A stretch of DNA of 64,000 nucleotides from Kineothrix alysoides (GTDB lineage Bacteria > Bacillota > Clostridia > Lachnospirales > Lachnospiraceae): NCBI RefSeq assembly GCF_000732725.1, contig NZ_JPNB01000002.1:1302001-1366000 (forward strand), given 5' to 3'. Below, one piece after another: positions 1-9,087 of this stretch. Position numbers and translations under genes: made by a program. Numbering within the stretch: the stretch's first letter is position 1; every line of letters begins with the position of its first letter. The notes beneath the pieces were generated by a model. It saw nothing but the letters and a program-made list of their open reading frames with translations, did not search any database and was not told where the DNA came from.

Positions 1-122
1 GGAGGACCGTGTAAAACATAAATTTTCACAGCGAGATTTATTTTGCTTGCAGGTATTATGCCTAAGATGTGCTGTACATCCGGCTTAATGTTTGCAGGTA
101 TGGAAAGGGCATGGGTACTATT

Positions 123-1145
123 ATGAGTAGAGATAAGAAGTATCTTATTGGAAATGTAAAGCTATGGCTTTTGCTGGTGCTACTGCTTCAGGTATTTCTG
201 CTGGGCGGACTGCTGGTTGCCGCGCTTCATGCGGACGGCTTTAAGATAGTATTCATCTTTGGTCTGATTGCCGAAGCGTTTATTTTGTATGCAGGTTACT
301 TATTGGTGTACCGCAAGTACAGACAAATCGATAGAATAATTAAGCTCTATACAGAAGGTTATCTGGTCGATAATCTGTTAGAACAAAATATAAATGTCAG
401 TCCAAACGTTAATAAAGCGCTGCGCATGCTCGGAGAAGGTTTGAACCGGACGGAGATTTTAAATATTTCCAAGAAGCAGGCCCAGTATCTGGCGCTTCAG
501 AATCAAATCAATCCTCATTTTTTATATAATACGCTGGAGAGCATACGAAGCGAGGCTCTGTGCAGCGGGATGGATGGGGTTGCGTCCATGACCGAAGCCC
601 TGGCTACTTTTTTCCGCTATACCATATCGAATGTGGATAAGCTGGTGACCCTGGAGGATGAGCTGTCGAATATAGAGAATTATTACATTATCCAGCAGTA
701 CCGGTTCGGGGATAAATTAAGCCTCAGTATAGAATATGATGAAGAAGTGGACGATTTGTCCGCTTTGAACCTGTTTCTGCCTAAGCTGGTATTGCAGCCG
801 ATTGTCGAGAATTCGATTTATCATGGAATAGAGCCCAAAATAGGAAAGGGTAATCTGAAGATTCGTGTTGACCGCACGTATGACCGATTGATTATCCGCA
901 TATCGGATGATGGAATGGGGATGCCGGATGAACTTTTGGAGGAGCTTAATAACAAATTGCTTACCAATTCCATGGAGGACGTCATGGAACCTAAGCGGGA
1001 AAAGCGGGGCGGAATTGCGATTATCAATGTAAATAACCGGATCAAGCTTTTATTTGGGGAGGAATACGGAGTATACATTTACAGTACGAAGGACGTAGGA
1101 ACGGATGTGGAAATTACGCTGCCGGTAATTACGGAGCAGGGATAG
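123..1145 (+). CDS. YesM-type sensor histidine kinase
   Basis: Membrane histidine kinase of the His_kinase (YesM/LytS-like) plus HATPase type, 340 residues from the ATG at 123. Two membrane segments lie at about residues 14-36 and 42-63 with almost no external loop, so it probably senses through a partner rather than its own ectodomain. The phospho-acceptor motif INPHFLYN puts the histidine near residue 132. The N-box is VENSIYHG (Asn about 230) and the G1 box is DDGMGM. In-frame ATGs at 69 and 111 are possible starts; 123 has a purine-rich AAGGG 13 bases upstream and begins just before the first membrane helix. It leads a sugar ABC operon, so it probably controls that operon. Its response regulator would be expected upstream, outside the window. 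Function class is confident; ligand unknown. Confidence 0.88.
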   Translation: MSRDKKYLIGNVKLWLLLVLLLQVFLLGGLLVAALHADGFKIVFIFGLIAEAFILYAGYLLVYRKYRQIDRIIKLYTEGYLVDNLLEQNINVSPNVNKALRMLGEGLNRTEILNISKKQAQYLALQNQINPHFLYNTLESIRSEALCSGMDGVASMTEALATFFRYTISNVDKLVTLEDELSNIENYYIIQQYRFGDKLSLSIEYDEEVDDLSALNLFLPKLVLQPIVENSIYHGIEPKIGKGNLKIRVDRTYDRLIIRISDDGMGMPDELLEELNNKLLTNSMEDVMEPKREKRGGIAIINVNNRIKLLFGEEYGVYIYSTKDVGTDVEITLPVITEQG

Positions 1146-1190
1146 GTATTTGTCTTTATACCGCAAATCAAGAGAAGGGCATGTATATCG

Positions 1191-2639
1191 GTGAAAAAAG
1201 AAATTTTGCGAATGGAAAATGTCATTACCGAAGGAAATGATATGACCAATCTGGATAACTTCAATTTACATATTTTTCAAGGAGAAATCTTTGGACTCAT
1301 AGGAATCAACGAGCACGGAAAGGACAGGCTCGTGCAGTTGATATGTAAAAATATCCCGATTAAATTTGGCAGGATTTATTTTTTCGGCCATCAGGTCAAC
1401 AGCTATCACCATAGGGAAGAAATCCAGAATAAAGTATATTTATTAGGGCAAAGCAGCAGGCTGGTGGATAACCTCACCGTGACAGACAATATTTTTGTGC
1501 TTAGGAAGGGATTCAAAAAATATTGCATCAACAAAAGAGTCCTTGCCAATCAATTGGTTTTTTTGCTGCAGGATATGGAAGTAAATATCGATCCGAGAGC
1601 ATTTTGCATGGAACTTACGGAGTATGAGAGGTGCGTCGTCGAGGTGCTGAAGGCGATCATTCAGGGAACCAGGCTGATTATAGTGGATGATATCAGCAAT
1701 GTTTTGAGTACGAAGGATTTGGAGAACTTCAAAAACCTGCTCGTTAAGGCTGCTCATAAGGGCCATACGATTCTGTACTTCGGAAGCCACCATGAGGAGG
1801 TTTTTCCATTTTGTAACAGAGCGGCATTTATGAAGGACGGCAAGGTCATAAAGGTATTCGATAAGAAAGATATGAAGGATGAAAATGTAATTCCATATAC
1901 CATTTCTTTCGAGGACAAGGATAAGAAGATTCCGGAAGAAAGCAGCGGAGCGATTTATTTTCATGGTATTACTACACAAGACTTGCATGACCTGACTTTT
2001 AGCATGCGCCCGGGAGAATGTGTGGTGCTGTACGACAAGAGTAAAAAGTCTCAGCAGGATATTATTTCCTGTCTGAGCGGAGAAAAGGAACTGGAGGCCG
2101 GTTCCATAGAGATAAATGCAGAGGTAATAGATAAAAAGAACCTCAGAAAGAAGGGGAAGGTCAATTTCGGCATTATTGGGGGACAAGCTATCGAAACTAT
2201 GCTGTTTTACGATATGAGTTACATAGACAATCTGAGCTTCCTGCTGGATTTTAAAACTCCTCGTATAACATTAACCGAGAATGTTAAGAAAAGTATTCAA
2301 AGAGAATACTACAAAGAATTGGGGGAAGAAGTATATGTGACGGATATCAGGACTCTGGATAAGAAATCTCTTTACAATATCATTTATTACCGGATACATT
2401 TGTTAAATCCCAAAGTGGTTTTTATCGTTCAGCCGTTTTCTAATGCGGATATGTATGTTCGAAGGCATATTATCCATCTCATAAGAACTCTTAAGAGGAA
2501 GGGAATCGCCGTTATCATCTTAGCGGTTACGATTTCGGATTCCCTGTTTGTAGCGGACAAGCTGCTGTTGCTGGAGGATGGAACAGTAACGCAGGAATAT
2601 CTTCCGGATGCTTTCGGCAGTATTGAAATAAGCATATAA
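1191..2639 (+). CDS. Degenerate duplicated sugar-type ABC ATPase
   Basis: 482 residues with the length and two-domain layout of RbsA/MglA/XylG ATPases, but with broken nucleotide sites. In domain 1 the Walker A region reads GINEHGKDR (residues 38-46): the lysine is kept and the usual Ser/Thr pair is Asp-Arg. The signature is LTEYERC rather than LSxGQ. Walker B is LIIVDDI, with Asp where the catalytic Glu should be. In domain 2 the Walker A position reads LYDKSKKSQQD and Walker B reads FIVQPFSNAD, neither functional. The start is GTG at 1191 with AGAAGGG 12 bases upstream. The gene is downstream of the histidine kinase and upstream of an intact ATPase of the same family. Inference: a non-hydrolysing paralogue with a regulatory or adaptor role between sensor and transporter. 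It has an unbroken long frame, so it is unlikely to be a simple pseudogene. Confidence 0.8.
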   Translation: MKKEILRMENVITEGNDMTNLDNFNLHIFQGEIFGLIGINEHGKDRLVQLICKNIPIKFGRIYFFGHQVNSYHHREEIQNKVYLLGQSSRLVDNLTVTDNIFVLRKGFKKYCINKRVLANQLVFLLQDMEVNIDPRAFCMELTEYERCVVEVLKAIIQGTRLIIVDDISNVLSTKDLENFKNLLVKAAHKGHTILYFGSHHEEVFPFCNRAAFMKDGKVIKVFDKKDMKDENVIPYTISFEDKDKKIPEESSGAIYFHGITTQDLHDLTFSMRPGECVVLYDKSKKSQQDIISCLSGEKELEAGSIEINAEVIDKKNLRKKGKVNFGIIGGQAIETMLFYDMSYIDNLSFLLDFKTPRITLTENVKKSIQREYYKELGEEVYVTDIRTLDKKSLYNIIYYRIHLLNPKVVFIVQPFSNADMYVRRHIIHLIRTLKRKGIAVIILAVTISDSLFVADKLLLLEDGTVTQEYLPDAFGSIEISI

Positions 2640-2671
2640 AGACCAAAAGAATGCCCCCCTTATTCCAAAGA

Positions 2672-2713
2672 AACACCCCTACAATCAATTTGTAGCGGGT
2701 GTTATACTTTTTT
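2672..2713 (+). terminator. Rho-independent terminator or attenuator
   Basis: Stem AACACCC (2672-2678) pairs with GGGTGTT (2697-2703), with an inner CTACAA/TTGTAG stem, followed by ATACTTTTTT. It separates the kinase and degenerate-ATPase genes from the transporter genes, so the transporter may have its own promoter or be read through at reduced level. Confidence 0.75.
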
Positions 2714-2842
2714 ATGTAATAGGAAATTGCTCTATTACATAAAAGCCCTTTGGGCAAACAATGCGCAGCTACGCGCGCGGAACAAAAGCTGTGCTGCCGA
2801 AGTATTTGGTTACGAAGGTGGACGAAGCACACTTTTGTTCTG
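2714..2842. repeat. Dispersed intergenic repeat, copy 1
   Basis: Begins with a perfect inverted repeat ATGTAATAG / CTATTACAT (2714-2722, 2732-2740). It continues with a GCGCAGCT...AGCTGTGC stem and ends in AGCACACTTTTGTTCT. Related copies lie at 34911-34967 (internally deleted) and 63329-63444. It occupies most of the gap before the ABC ATPase gene. Confidence 0.75.
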
Positions 2843-2884
2843 AAATACAACAACACGATATAGCTAAAATGGAAGGTGAATGGA

Positions 2885-4396
2885 ATGGGAGAATATATCG
2901 TTGAAGTAAGCGGAGTAAGTAAAGGCTTTCCGGGCGTATTGGCTTTGGATAATGTAAACTTCAACTTGAAGGCCGGCGAAGTACTTGCGCTGCTGGGTGA
3001 GAACGGGGCCGGTAAATCTACTCTTATGAAGATTTTAAGCGGCATCTATGAAAAGGATTCGGGAACGATTAAAGTTTTTGGCGAAGAAGTGCACGATATG
3101 TCTCCTAAAAAGGCGCAGGAACTGGGAGTTGCAATCATACATCAGGAGTTAAATATGTGCTCCCACTTAACAGTGGCAGAAAATATTTTTCTGGGCAGGG
3201 AAAAAACAAAATCGGGCATTCTCTCAGACAAAGAGATGGAGAAGCAGGCAAAAGGAATATTGGATAAACTGAATATGGATATCTCCCCTGATACTGTGGT
3301 AGGAGACCTGGCCGTATCTAAGCAGCAGATGGTGGAAATAGCGAAAGCACTTTCTACAAACGCTAAGATATTGATCATGGACGAACCGACAAGCGCCCTT
3401 ACGTCTAAGGAAATAGACGATCTGTTCCGTATCATAAGGCAATTGAAATCGGAGGGCTGTGCAATCGTATATATTTCCCACAGACTTGAGGAACTGCAGC
3501 ATATTGTGGACAGAGTCACGATTCTCAGGGATGGTCAGTACATAACGAGTATGGACTTTGGAGATACAAATCTGGAAGAAATCATAGCCAATATGGTAGG
3601 CCGCGAAATTAAAGAGAAATTCCCAAGAATATCATGCAAAAAAGGAAAAAAGATATTCGAGGTAAAAAATCTTAATGCAGGAAAAATGGTGAGGGATGTA
3701 AGCTTTGAACTGTATGAAGGGGAAATTGTAGGAATCGCGGGTCTGATGGGAGCCGGACGGACGGAGACCACGAGAGCGATTTTCGGGGTTGACGCAAAAG
3801 AATCGGGAGAAATTATCTTAGATGGTAAGCCTATCACGATAAATAAGCCGATGGATGCGATCAGAGCGGGAATTGTTCTGGCCCCGGAGGATAGAAAAAA
3901 AGACGGATTATGCACTAAGCTGAGCATAAGGGAAAATATCGCACTTCCCAATCTCGATATTATATGCGACAAGCTGGGTATAGTAAATCGCAAAAAAGAA
4001 AAAGTCATGACGCAAAAAGCGGTAAGCGACCTGAGAATAAAAACTCCCAATACGGAAATAAATGCGGGAAGCCTTTCTGGAGGTAATCAGCAGAAGGTAG
4101 TAGTAGGCAAATGGCTTGCCAGAAATTCCCGGGTAGTTATTTTCGATGAACCTACAAGAGGAATCGATGTTGCTGCAAAGGTTGAGATTTACAATCTAAT
4201 GAATGAATTGAAAAGGCAAGGAATCGGAGTATTGTTCGTATCCTCGGAAATGCCTGAGGTTATGGGGATTTCTGATAAAATTATCGTAATGTGCGACGGT
4301 AAGGTGACAGGAGAAATGATTACAGAAGAAGCAACCCAAGACGCTATCTTGAAATATGCAACCAGTTTTGAAAAGAAGGTTGCGGCAGAAGCATAA
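2885..4396 (+). CDS. Sugar ABC transporter ATP-binding protein (RbsA/XylG/MglA type)
   Basis: Two-domain ATPase of CUT2-type monosaccharide importers, 503 residues from ATG 2885. A GTG at 2876 is in frame, but ATG 2885 has GGAAGG eight bases upstream. Domain 1 has an intact Walker A (GENGAGKST, residues 38-46), an LAVSKQQMVEIAKAL signature region and Walker B ILIMDEPTSAL. Domain 2 has the usual altered A-loop GLMGAGRTE, a full LSGGNQQK signature and VVIFDEPTRGID. It energises the permease at 4421 and works with the binding protein at 5471. Substrate cannot be read from the ATPase; the D-lyxose-isomerase-like gene in the same operon points to a pentose or similar aldose. Confidence 0.93.
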   Translation: MGEYIVEVSGVSKGFPGVLALDNVNFNLKAGEVLALLGENGAGKSTLMKILSGIYEKDSGTIKVFGEEVHDMSPKKAQELGVAIIHQELNMCSHLTVAENIFLGREKTKSGILSDKEMEKQAKGILDKLNMDISPDTVVGDLAVSKQQMVEIAKALSTNAKILIMDEPTSALTSKEIDDLFRIIRQLKSEGCAIVYISHRLEELQHIVDRVTILRDGQYITSMDFGDTNLEEIIANMVGREIKEKFPRISCKKGKKIFEVKNLNAGKMVRDVSFELYEGEIVGIAGLMGAGRTETTRAIFGVDAKESGEIILDGKPITINKPMDAIRAGIVLAPEDRKKDGLCTKLSIRENIALPNLDIICDKLGIVNRKKEKVMTQKAVSDLRIKTPNTEINAGSLSGGNQQKVVVGKWLARNSRVVIFDEPTRGIDVAAKVEIYNLMNELKRQGIGVLFVSSEMPEVMGISDKIIVMCDGKVTGEMITEEATQDAILKYATSFEKKVAAEA

Positions 4397-4420
4397 TGTG
4401 AAAGGAGCATAACTGCTAAA

Positions 4421-5419
4421 ATGGAAAACAGACAGAATTTTTTAAGAAGAATGATGGCGGTAAGGGGAATGGGGCAGGTATTGACCGTAACGGTAGGTCT
4501 GATCGTATTATGTATCGTATTCGGTATCTTAAATCCGACCTTTGCTTCCTCTAAAAATATAGGGAATCTGCTTCGTCAGATCGCCCCGATCATATTAATC
4601 GGTATCGGTCAATCTTATGTGCTGATAACGGGAAACATAGACCTTTCTATCGGCTCGGTAGTCGGCATGAGCTGTATGATTTCGGCAACTCTCATGACAA
4701 AAGGCCTGAATCCGTGGGCAGCGGTCTTAGTGACTATTTTCTGCTGTCTGCTGGTAGGCGTAGTGAATGGTCAGTTGGTTGCAAAATGCAAGCTGCCGCC
4801 TTTTATCGCTACACTCGGTACCATGACAATAGCGAGAGGCATCGCCCAAATCGTGAATAATAACTATAATACGGATTCTATCGGCGACGCGGCAAAAGGC
4901 TTCAGAGACTTTTTCTACTATGGGAAAACGTTAGGCCTGTACAATACCATATGGATATCCATTATTCTGTGGCTTATCTTCAACTTTTTACTCAGCAAGA
5001 CCCGTACAGGAAGACATATCTATGCAATCGGCAGTAACGTAGAGGCTGCTAAGCTGTCCGGCGTAGGTATTGTAGGAACAACGACCAAAGCATATATTGT
5101 CAGTGCGTTCTGTGCCAGTGTAGTAGGGCTTATCATTTGTGCTACGTCAGGAATGGGCACTATGGATGCAGGAAATATGTATGAAATGTATGCGGTAGCA
5201 GCTTCCGTTATCGGTGGTGTAAGTACCTTAGGAGGACAGGGAATATTGTTAGGCACCGTTATCGGAGCGGCAATATGGGGAGTTCTGCAAAACGGTCTGC
5301 AGTTTGCGGGGGCGCCGGTAGCCATTCGGAATATAGTCATCGGTATTATCGTTGTAGTTTCCGTCTTACTCGATGTAGTGGTAAGAACGGGTAAACCAAG
5401 AAAAGCCAAAAAAGGATAA
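4421..5419 (+). CDS. Sugar ABC transporter permease (RbsC type)
   Basis: 332-residue polytopic membrane protein of the BPD_transp_2 family that forms the membrane channel of CUT2 importers. It has about eight or more hydrophobic segments, the family loop GNIDLSIGSVVGMS near residue 70, and GSNVEAAKLSGV, the cytoplasmic coupling region, near residue 205. The gene starts 25 bases after the ATPase stop and is followed by the binding-protein gene, the usual order ATPase-permease-binding protein. It ends in a Lys/Arg-rich cytoplasmic tail. Nothing unusual was seen; substrate unassigned. Confidence 0.93.
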   Translation: MENRQNFLRRMMAVRGMGQVLTVTVGLIVLCIVFGILNPTFASSKNIGNLLRQIAPIILIGIGQSYVLITGNIDLSIGSVVGMSCMISATLMTKGLNPWAAVLVTIFCCLLVGVVNGQLVAKCKLPPFIATLGTMTIARGIAQIVNNNYNTDSIGDAAKGFRDFFYYGKTLGLYNTIWISIILWLIFNFLLSKTRTGRHIYAIGSNVEAAKLSGVGIVGTTTKAYIVSAFCASVVGLIICATSGMGTMDAGNMYEMYAVAASVIGGVSTLGGQGILLGTVIGAAIWGVLQNGLQFAGAPVAIRNIVIGIIVVVSVLLDVVVRTGKPRKAKKG

Positions 5420-5470
5420 AAGCATTTGCTTTATCATACAAACCAAATATTTCATAAGGGAGGATATTAA

Positions 5471-6478
5471 ATGAAGAGAAGATTATGTAGTGTATTATTG
5501 AGCGTTGTTGTTGCAGCATCCATGCTGGCTGGCTGCGGAAGCAAGGAAACTGCCCCTGCGGCAGAGACGAGTACGGCACCGGCAGCTGAAGAAACTGCCC
5601 AGGCACCGGCTGAGGAGGCTGCGGCAGAGGAAACAGCGGCAGCAGAAAGCTATAAAGTTTATTTGATCACGATGGATCAGATGGACCAGCATTGGGTGAA
5701 TGTAGACGGAGGATGCAAGAAAGCGGCAGAAGAGCTTGGAAACGTTGAATACAAGTGGCTCGCTCCGGATGTTAAGGACGACGCAAAACAAATCGAGTGT
5801 ATCAATAATGCAGTAGCAGACAATGCGGATGCGATTCTCTTGGCAGCGAACGGACCGGATGCGGTTACGGCAGCTTTGGAAGAAGCAGTTGCAGCAGGAG
5901 TAAAAATCATCTATGTGGATTCAGCGGCTGATTTTGAAGGCGAAGTGACATTCGCAACGGATAATCAGGCAGCAGGAAAGACGGCAGGCGATGAAATGTT
6001 AAAGGCGCTTACGGATAAAGGGATCACTTCCGGTAAAATAGGCGTTGTTAATGTAAATGCGGCTACAGCATCCTGCGTGGCTCGCGAAACCGGATTCCGC
6101 TCCGCTTTTGAAGGCTCTGATTTCGAGATTCTCGAAACCCAGTACAGTGAAGGTGATGCAGCCAAATCCAAAGACATTGCGGCAAATTATATTACAAGCG
6201 GATGTGTTGGTATTTTCGGAGCAAATGAAGGTTCCACTACCGGAGTGGGCAATGCCATTCAGGAAGCGGGCGACGATGTAATCGGTGTAGGCTTCGACAA
6301 ATCCGATACTATCTTATCCTTGATCAAAGACGGTTACTTACTGGCTACTATGGCTCAGAATCCAGATGTAATGGGATATGAAGGCTTGAAGGCAGCAGTG
6401 GCAGTTCTTGGCGGAGAGAGCTTCGGCGGAGCTGTTACGGATACGGGAGTTTCTGTTATTACAAAAGAGGGGCTGTAA
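5471..6478 (+). CDS. Sugar-binding lipoprotein of ABC transporter
   Basis: 335 residues. A lipoprotein signal ends in MLAGC (lipid-modified Cys about 22), followed by an Ala/Glu/Pro-rich tether to about residue 55 and a Peripla_BP_4 (ribose/galactose-binding-like) fold. It should capture the sugar outside the membrane and pass it to the permease at 4421. It may also present ligand to the chemoreceptor encoded next door. A strong GGGAGG ribosome site lies nine bases before the ATG. A terminator follows directly at 6509, which fits the usual pattern in which binding-protein mRNA accumulates more than the rest of the operon. Confidence 0.93.
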   Translation: MKRRLCSVLLSVVVAASMLAGCGSKETAPAAETSTAPAAEETAQAPAEEAAAEETAAAESYKVYLITMDQMDQHWVNVDGGCKKAAEELGNVEYKWLAPDVKDDAKQIECINNAVADNADAILLAANGPDAVTAALEEAVAAGVKIIYVDSAADFEGEVTFATDNQAAGKTAGDEMLKALTDKGITSGKIGVVNVNAATASCVARETGFRSAFEGSDFEILETQYSEGDAAKSKDIAANYITSGCVGIFGANEGSTTGVGNAIQEAGDDVIGVGFDKSDTILSLIKDGYLLATMAQNPDVMGYEGLKAAVAVLGGESFGGAVTDTGVSVITKEGL

Positions 6479-6508
6479 TTTTTTCAATATAAAAGCGCAA
6501 TGAAATGG

Positions 6509-6545
6509 ATACGGGTTATCTCATATGGGGATAGCCCGTATTTTC
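6509..6545 (+). terminator. Terminator or attenuator after the binding protein
   Basis: ATACGGGTTATC (6509-6520) pairs with GATAGCCCGTAT (6530-6541, one G-T pair), followed by TTTTC. It lies between the binding-protein gene and the chemoreceptor gene. Confidence 0.75.
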
Positions 6546-6572
6546 AATCAGAGAAACAAAAGGTGATTTCTA

Positions 6573-8300
6573 ATGAAAATGAGAGGGAAAATTCTAACAT
6601 TATCTATAGTGCCGATTGTAGTGACGAGCATATTTTCATTGCTCATCAGCCAGATACAATTTTCTAAAGGATTATATCAGGAAATCGAAGAGGGACTGAG
6701 GACGGTTGCAGTTTCTGCATCTAATCTTTACAGCACACAGGGGTATGGGGACTATGCTTTGAAAGAGGACGGAAATGTCTGGAGGGGAATGAATTATAAC
6801 GTCTCTGATTCTGCGGCTTTGCTAGACAGCCTGAAGGATAGGACGGGCATTGATATTATATTTTATTTTGGTGAGGACCCCATTGTTACGTCCATGAAGG
6901 ACGAGGCGGGAAACAGGCTGGATAATTTTGAGAATGTAAAGCAGATGATCGGCCTCATATATGAGGGAGAGAAGGAAGTCTTCGCAAAAAAAGTGGAAAT
7001 AGCAGGAAAGCAATATCATGCCTGCGCGATACCGATCATGCAGCCGGAATCGGGAGAAGTGGCAGGAGCATTGGTTGCTGTGCGCGGTGTGGAGCGCATG
7101 CAGGCTCTCGTTCGGACAGCAATCTATGCGAACATGGGAATGATAGCTGCCATACTCGTCTTTTTCTGTCTTCTTTCCATCGTGTTTGTAAAGTCTACGC
7201 TGAAGGATTTGACGAAAGCCAGAGATTGCCTCAATCGCTTGTCCAACGGAGAATTAGAGCTGAAAACAACACTTATTAGAAACCGAAAGGATGAAATCGG
7301 TGATTTATCCAAGGATACCCAAAAATTGCAGGAAAAAATGATGGGGGTAATTTCCTCGATCAAGGAAAAAGCTAATATTCTGCATAAAGTATCGGACGAA
7401 ATGCAGGAAGCCTCCGATGCCACAAAAGGCACGGCAAACGAGATGCTCTCTTCCAGCCGGGATATACAAAAGTCGGCTGACGCTCAGGTAAATACAATAC
7501 AGAATGCGGATGAAAGTATGCGTGAAATGAACAGGCATATCGACAGTTCACTGAGCAGTATAGAGATTATCGGAACTTTATCCGAAAAAAATTTCGAGCT
7601 GGGAAAAGAGACGAGGGCTATCTTAAATCAACTGGAAGCCATAACAAAAGACTCTTTGATCTCCATAAATACTATTTCCAGCCAAACGAATATTACCAAT
7701 CAATCCGCGCATGAAATTAAAGAAGCGACGACATTGATTGCAAATATTTCGGAAGAAACAAACCTGCTGTCGTTAAATGCCAGCATAGAAGCGGCGAGAG
7801 CGGGAGAATTGGGCAAGGGCTTCGCGGTGGTTGCGGCGCAAATTAAATCCTTAGCCGATCAGTCCACAGTCTCTGCAAAAAAAATAGAGCAAATTGTCAT
7901 GAATTTGATTCACGAGACTCAGACCTCGGTTCAGGTTATGGAAGACGTGAACCGTGCGATGGAGAATCAGGTAAGAGGTGTAAACAGTACCAAAGCTATT
8001 TTTGAAGAGCTGGAAAAGAATATCATGGTATTGGAACAAAATGCAAAGGTGCTGGTAAGGGATATAGACGAGATAAATGGTAAAAAAGAATGTCTTGGCG
8101 GGGATATGACCCTTTTACTGCAGGAATCGGATAAAAATGCCGGATATTCGGAACATACGCTGAAGGTGTCTATCGATATGGAGAATTTGGTAAATCAAAT
8201 GGTCGATCTGACAAAGAAAATATTCGGGCTCTCCCAGCAGCTTTCTGACAACATATCATATTTCCATTCAATGGAGGAAAAAGAAAATGAAACGGTCTGA
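6573..8300 (+). CDS. Methyl-accepting chemotaxis protein
   Basis: 575-residue transmembrane chemoreceptor. The first membrane helix is at about residues 8-26, followed by an extracellular domain of roughly 155 residues, probably a single Cache-type sensor, and a second helix at about 187-209. A HAMP region runs to about 265. The methyl-accepting signalling domain has the highly conserved hairpin tip ([19 protein letters not shown], near residue 395). It signals to CheA/CheW at the pole. Lying between a sugar-binding protein and a sugar isomerase suggests chemotaxis toward the same sugar, either directly or through the binding protein. The 3' end overlaps the next gene by 14 bases, indicating co-transcription. 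Confidence 0.92.
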   Translation: MKMRGKILTLSIVPIVVTSIFSLLISQIQFSKGLYQEIEEGLRTVAVSASNLYSTQGYGDYALKEDGNVWRGMNYNVSDSAALLDSLKDRTGIDIIFYFGEDPIVTSMKDEAGNRLDNFENVKQMIGLIYEGEKEVFAKKVEIAGKQYHACAIPIMQPESGEVAGALVAVRGVERMQALVRTAIYANMGMIAAILVFFCLLSIVFVKSTLKDLTKARDCLNRLSNGELELKTTLIRNRKDEIGDLSKDTQKLQEKMMGVISSIKEKANILHKVSDEMQEASDATKGTANEMLSSSRDIQKSADAQVNTIQNADESMREMNRHIDSSLSSIEIIGTLSEKNFELGKETRAILNQLEAITKDSLISINTISSQTNITNQSAHEIKEATTLIANISEETNLLSLNASIEAARAGELGKGFAVVAAQIKSLADQSTVSAKKIEQIVMNLIHETQTSVQVMEDVNRAMENQVRGVNSTKAIFEELEKNIMVLEQNAKVLVRDIDEINGKKECLGGDMTLLLQESDKNAGYSEHTLKVSIDMENLVNQMVDLTKKIFGLSQQLSDNISYFHSMEEKENETV

Positions 8301-8967
8301 AATTAATAATAGTATTAAATATATGGAAAAATTAATTAAGAAGCATGGCTTTGAACTGCCTCCTTTTTGCGGCTGGACACCGGAGGAGTGGGAGGATAAG
8401 GGGGAGCAGTACGATGAAATCAGAGATAATATGCTGGGATGGGATATTACGGATTATGGATTGGGCAACTGGGAAGAGGTAGGATTTGCACTCATTACCT
8501 TAAGGAATGGGAACCAAAAGAATAAAAAATATAAAAAGATCTATGCGGAAAAATTATTGATGCTGAAAGAGGGGCAGCATTCCCCCATGCACTTCCACTG
8601 GACAAAAAGTGAAGATATCATTAACCGGGGCGGCGGAACACTGATTATACATGTATATAATGACAAGGGAGACGGAACCTTTGACGACAGCGATGTATTG
8701 GTTAACTCCGACGGAAGGTCTTACTATGTCAAGGCAGGAACGGGAGTTGAATTGCGCCCGGGAGAAAGTATTACTCTATGGCCCCATCAATATCATGATT
8801 TCGATGTGAAAAAGGGAACGGGAGATGTACTGATCGGAGAAGTTTCCATGTGTAATGATGATACCTCGGATAACCGCTTTTACGAAGAAATGGGACGGTT
8901 CCCCGCAATTGAAGAAGATGAGCCCCCTTACAGGCTTCTTTGCACCGAATATCCTAAAGGGAGGTAG
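8287..8967 (+). CDS. D-lyxose ketol-isomerase family protein
   Basis: 226-residue cupin-fold protein resembling the D-lyxose isomerase family (EC 5.3.1.15, D-lyxose to D-xylulose). Likely metal ligands are visible as HFH (His102, His104), Glu109 and His170 in WPHQYHDF. The motif spacing and total length fit the family. It starts inside the end of the chemoreceptor gene with GGAGG ten bases upstream. It is the only catabolic enzyme in the operon, so it is the best clue to the transported sugar: D-lyxose, or an aldose such as D-mannose that these enzymes can also accept. D-xylulose would then enter the pentose phosphate pathway through a kinase encoded elsewhere. Family assignment is fairly strong; the true substrate is inferred. 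Confidence 0.85.
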   Translation: MKRSEINNSIKYMEKLIKKHGFELPPFCGWTPEEWEDKGEQYDEIRDNMLGWDITDYGLGNWEEVGFALITLRNGNQKNKKYKKIYAEKLLMLKEGQHSPMHFHWTKSEDIINRGGGTLIIHVYNDKGDGTFDDSDVLVNSDGRSYYVKAGTGVELRPGESITLWPHQYHDFDVKKGTGDVLIGEVSMCNDDTSDNRFYEEMGRFPAIEEDEPPYRLLCTEYPKGR

Positions 8968-9036
8968 CGGGACAAAGGATAGTTATAATAAATTAATGCT
9001 ATGTTAAGGAACAGTGTTAATAATATATTATTTTTT

Positions 9037-9061
9037 AAGGGAACTCCTAAAAAGTTCCCTT
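9037..9061 (+). terminator. Possible terminator of the lyxose operon
   Basis: Perfect inverted repeat AAGGGAACT (9037-9045) / AGTTCCCTT (9053-9061) with a 7-base loop, 70 bases after the isomerase stop. The following T-run is weak (ATGTCTTATTTT), so termination strength is uncertain. Confidence 0.5.
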
Positions 9062-9087
9062 ATGTCTTATTTTAAGAAAATTGTGTA

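Noticed and set aside
69-122. Earlier ATG starts for the first histidine kinase
   Set aside because: No ribosome site ahead of 69, and the added residues are not typical of the family; 123 preferred, though not certain.
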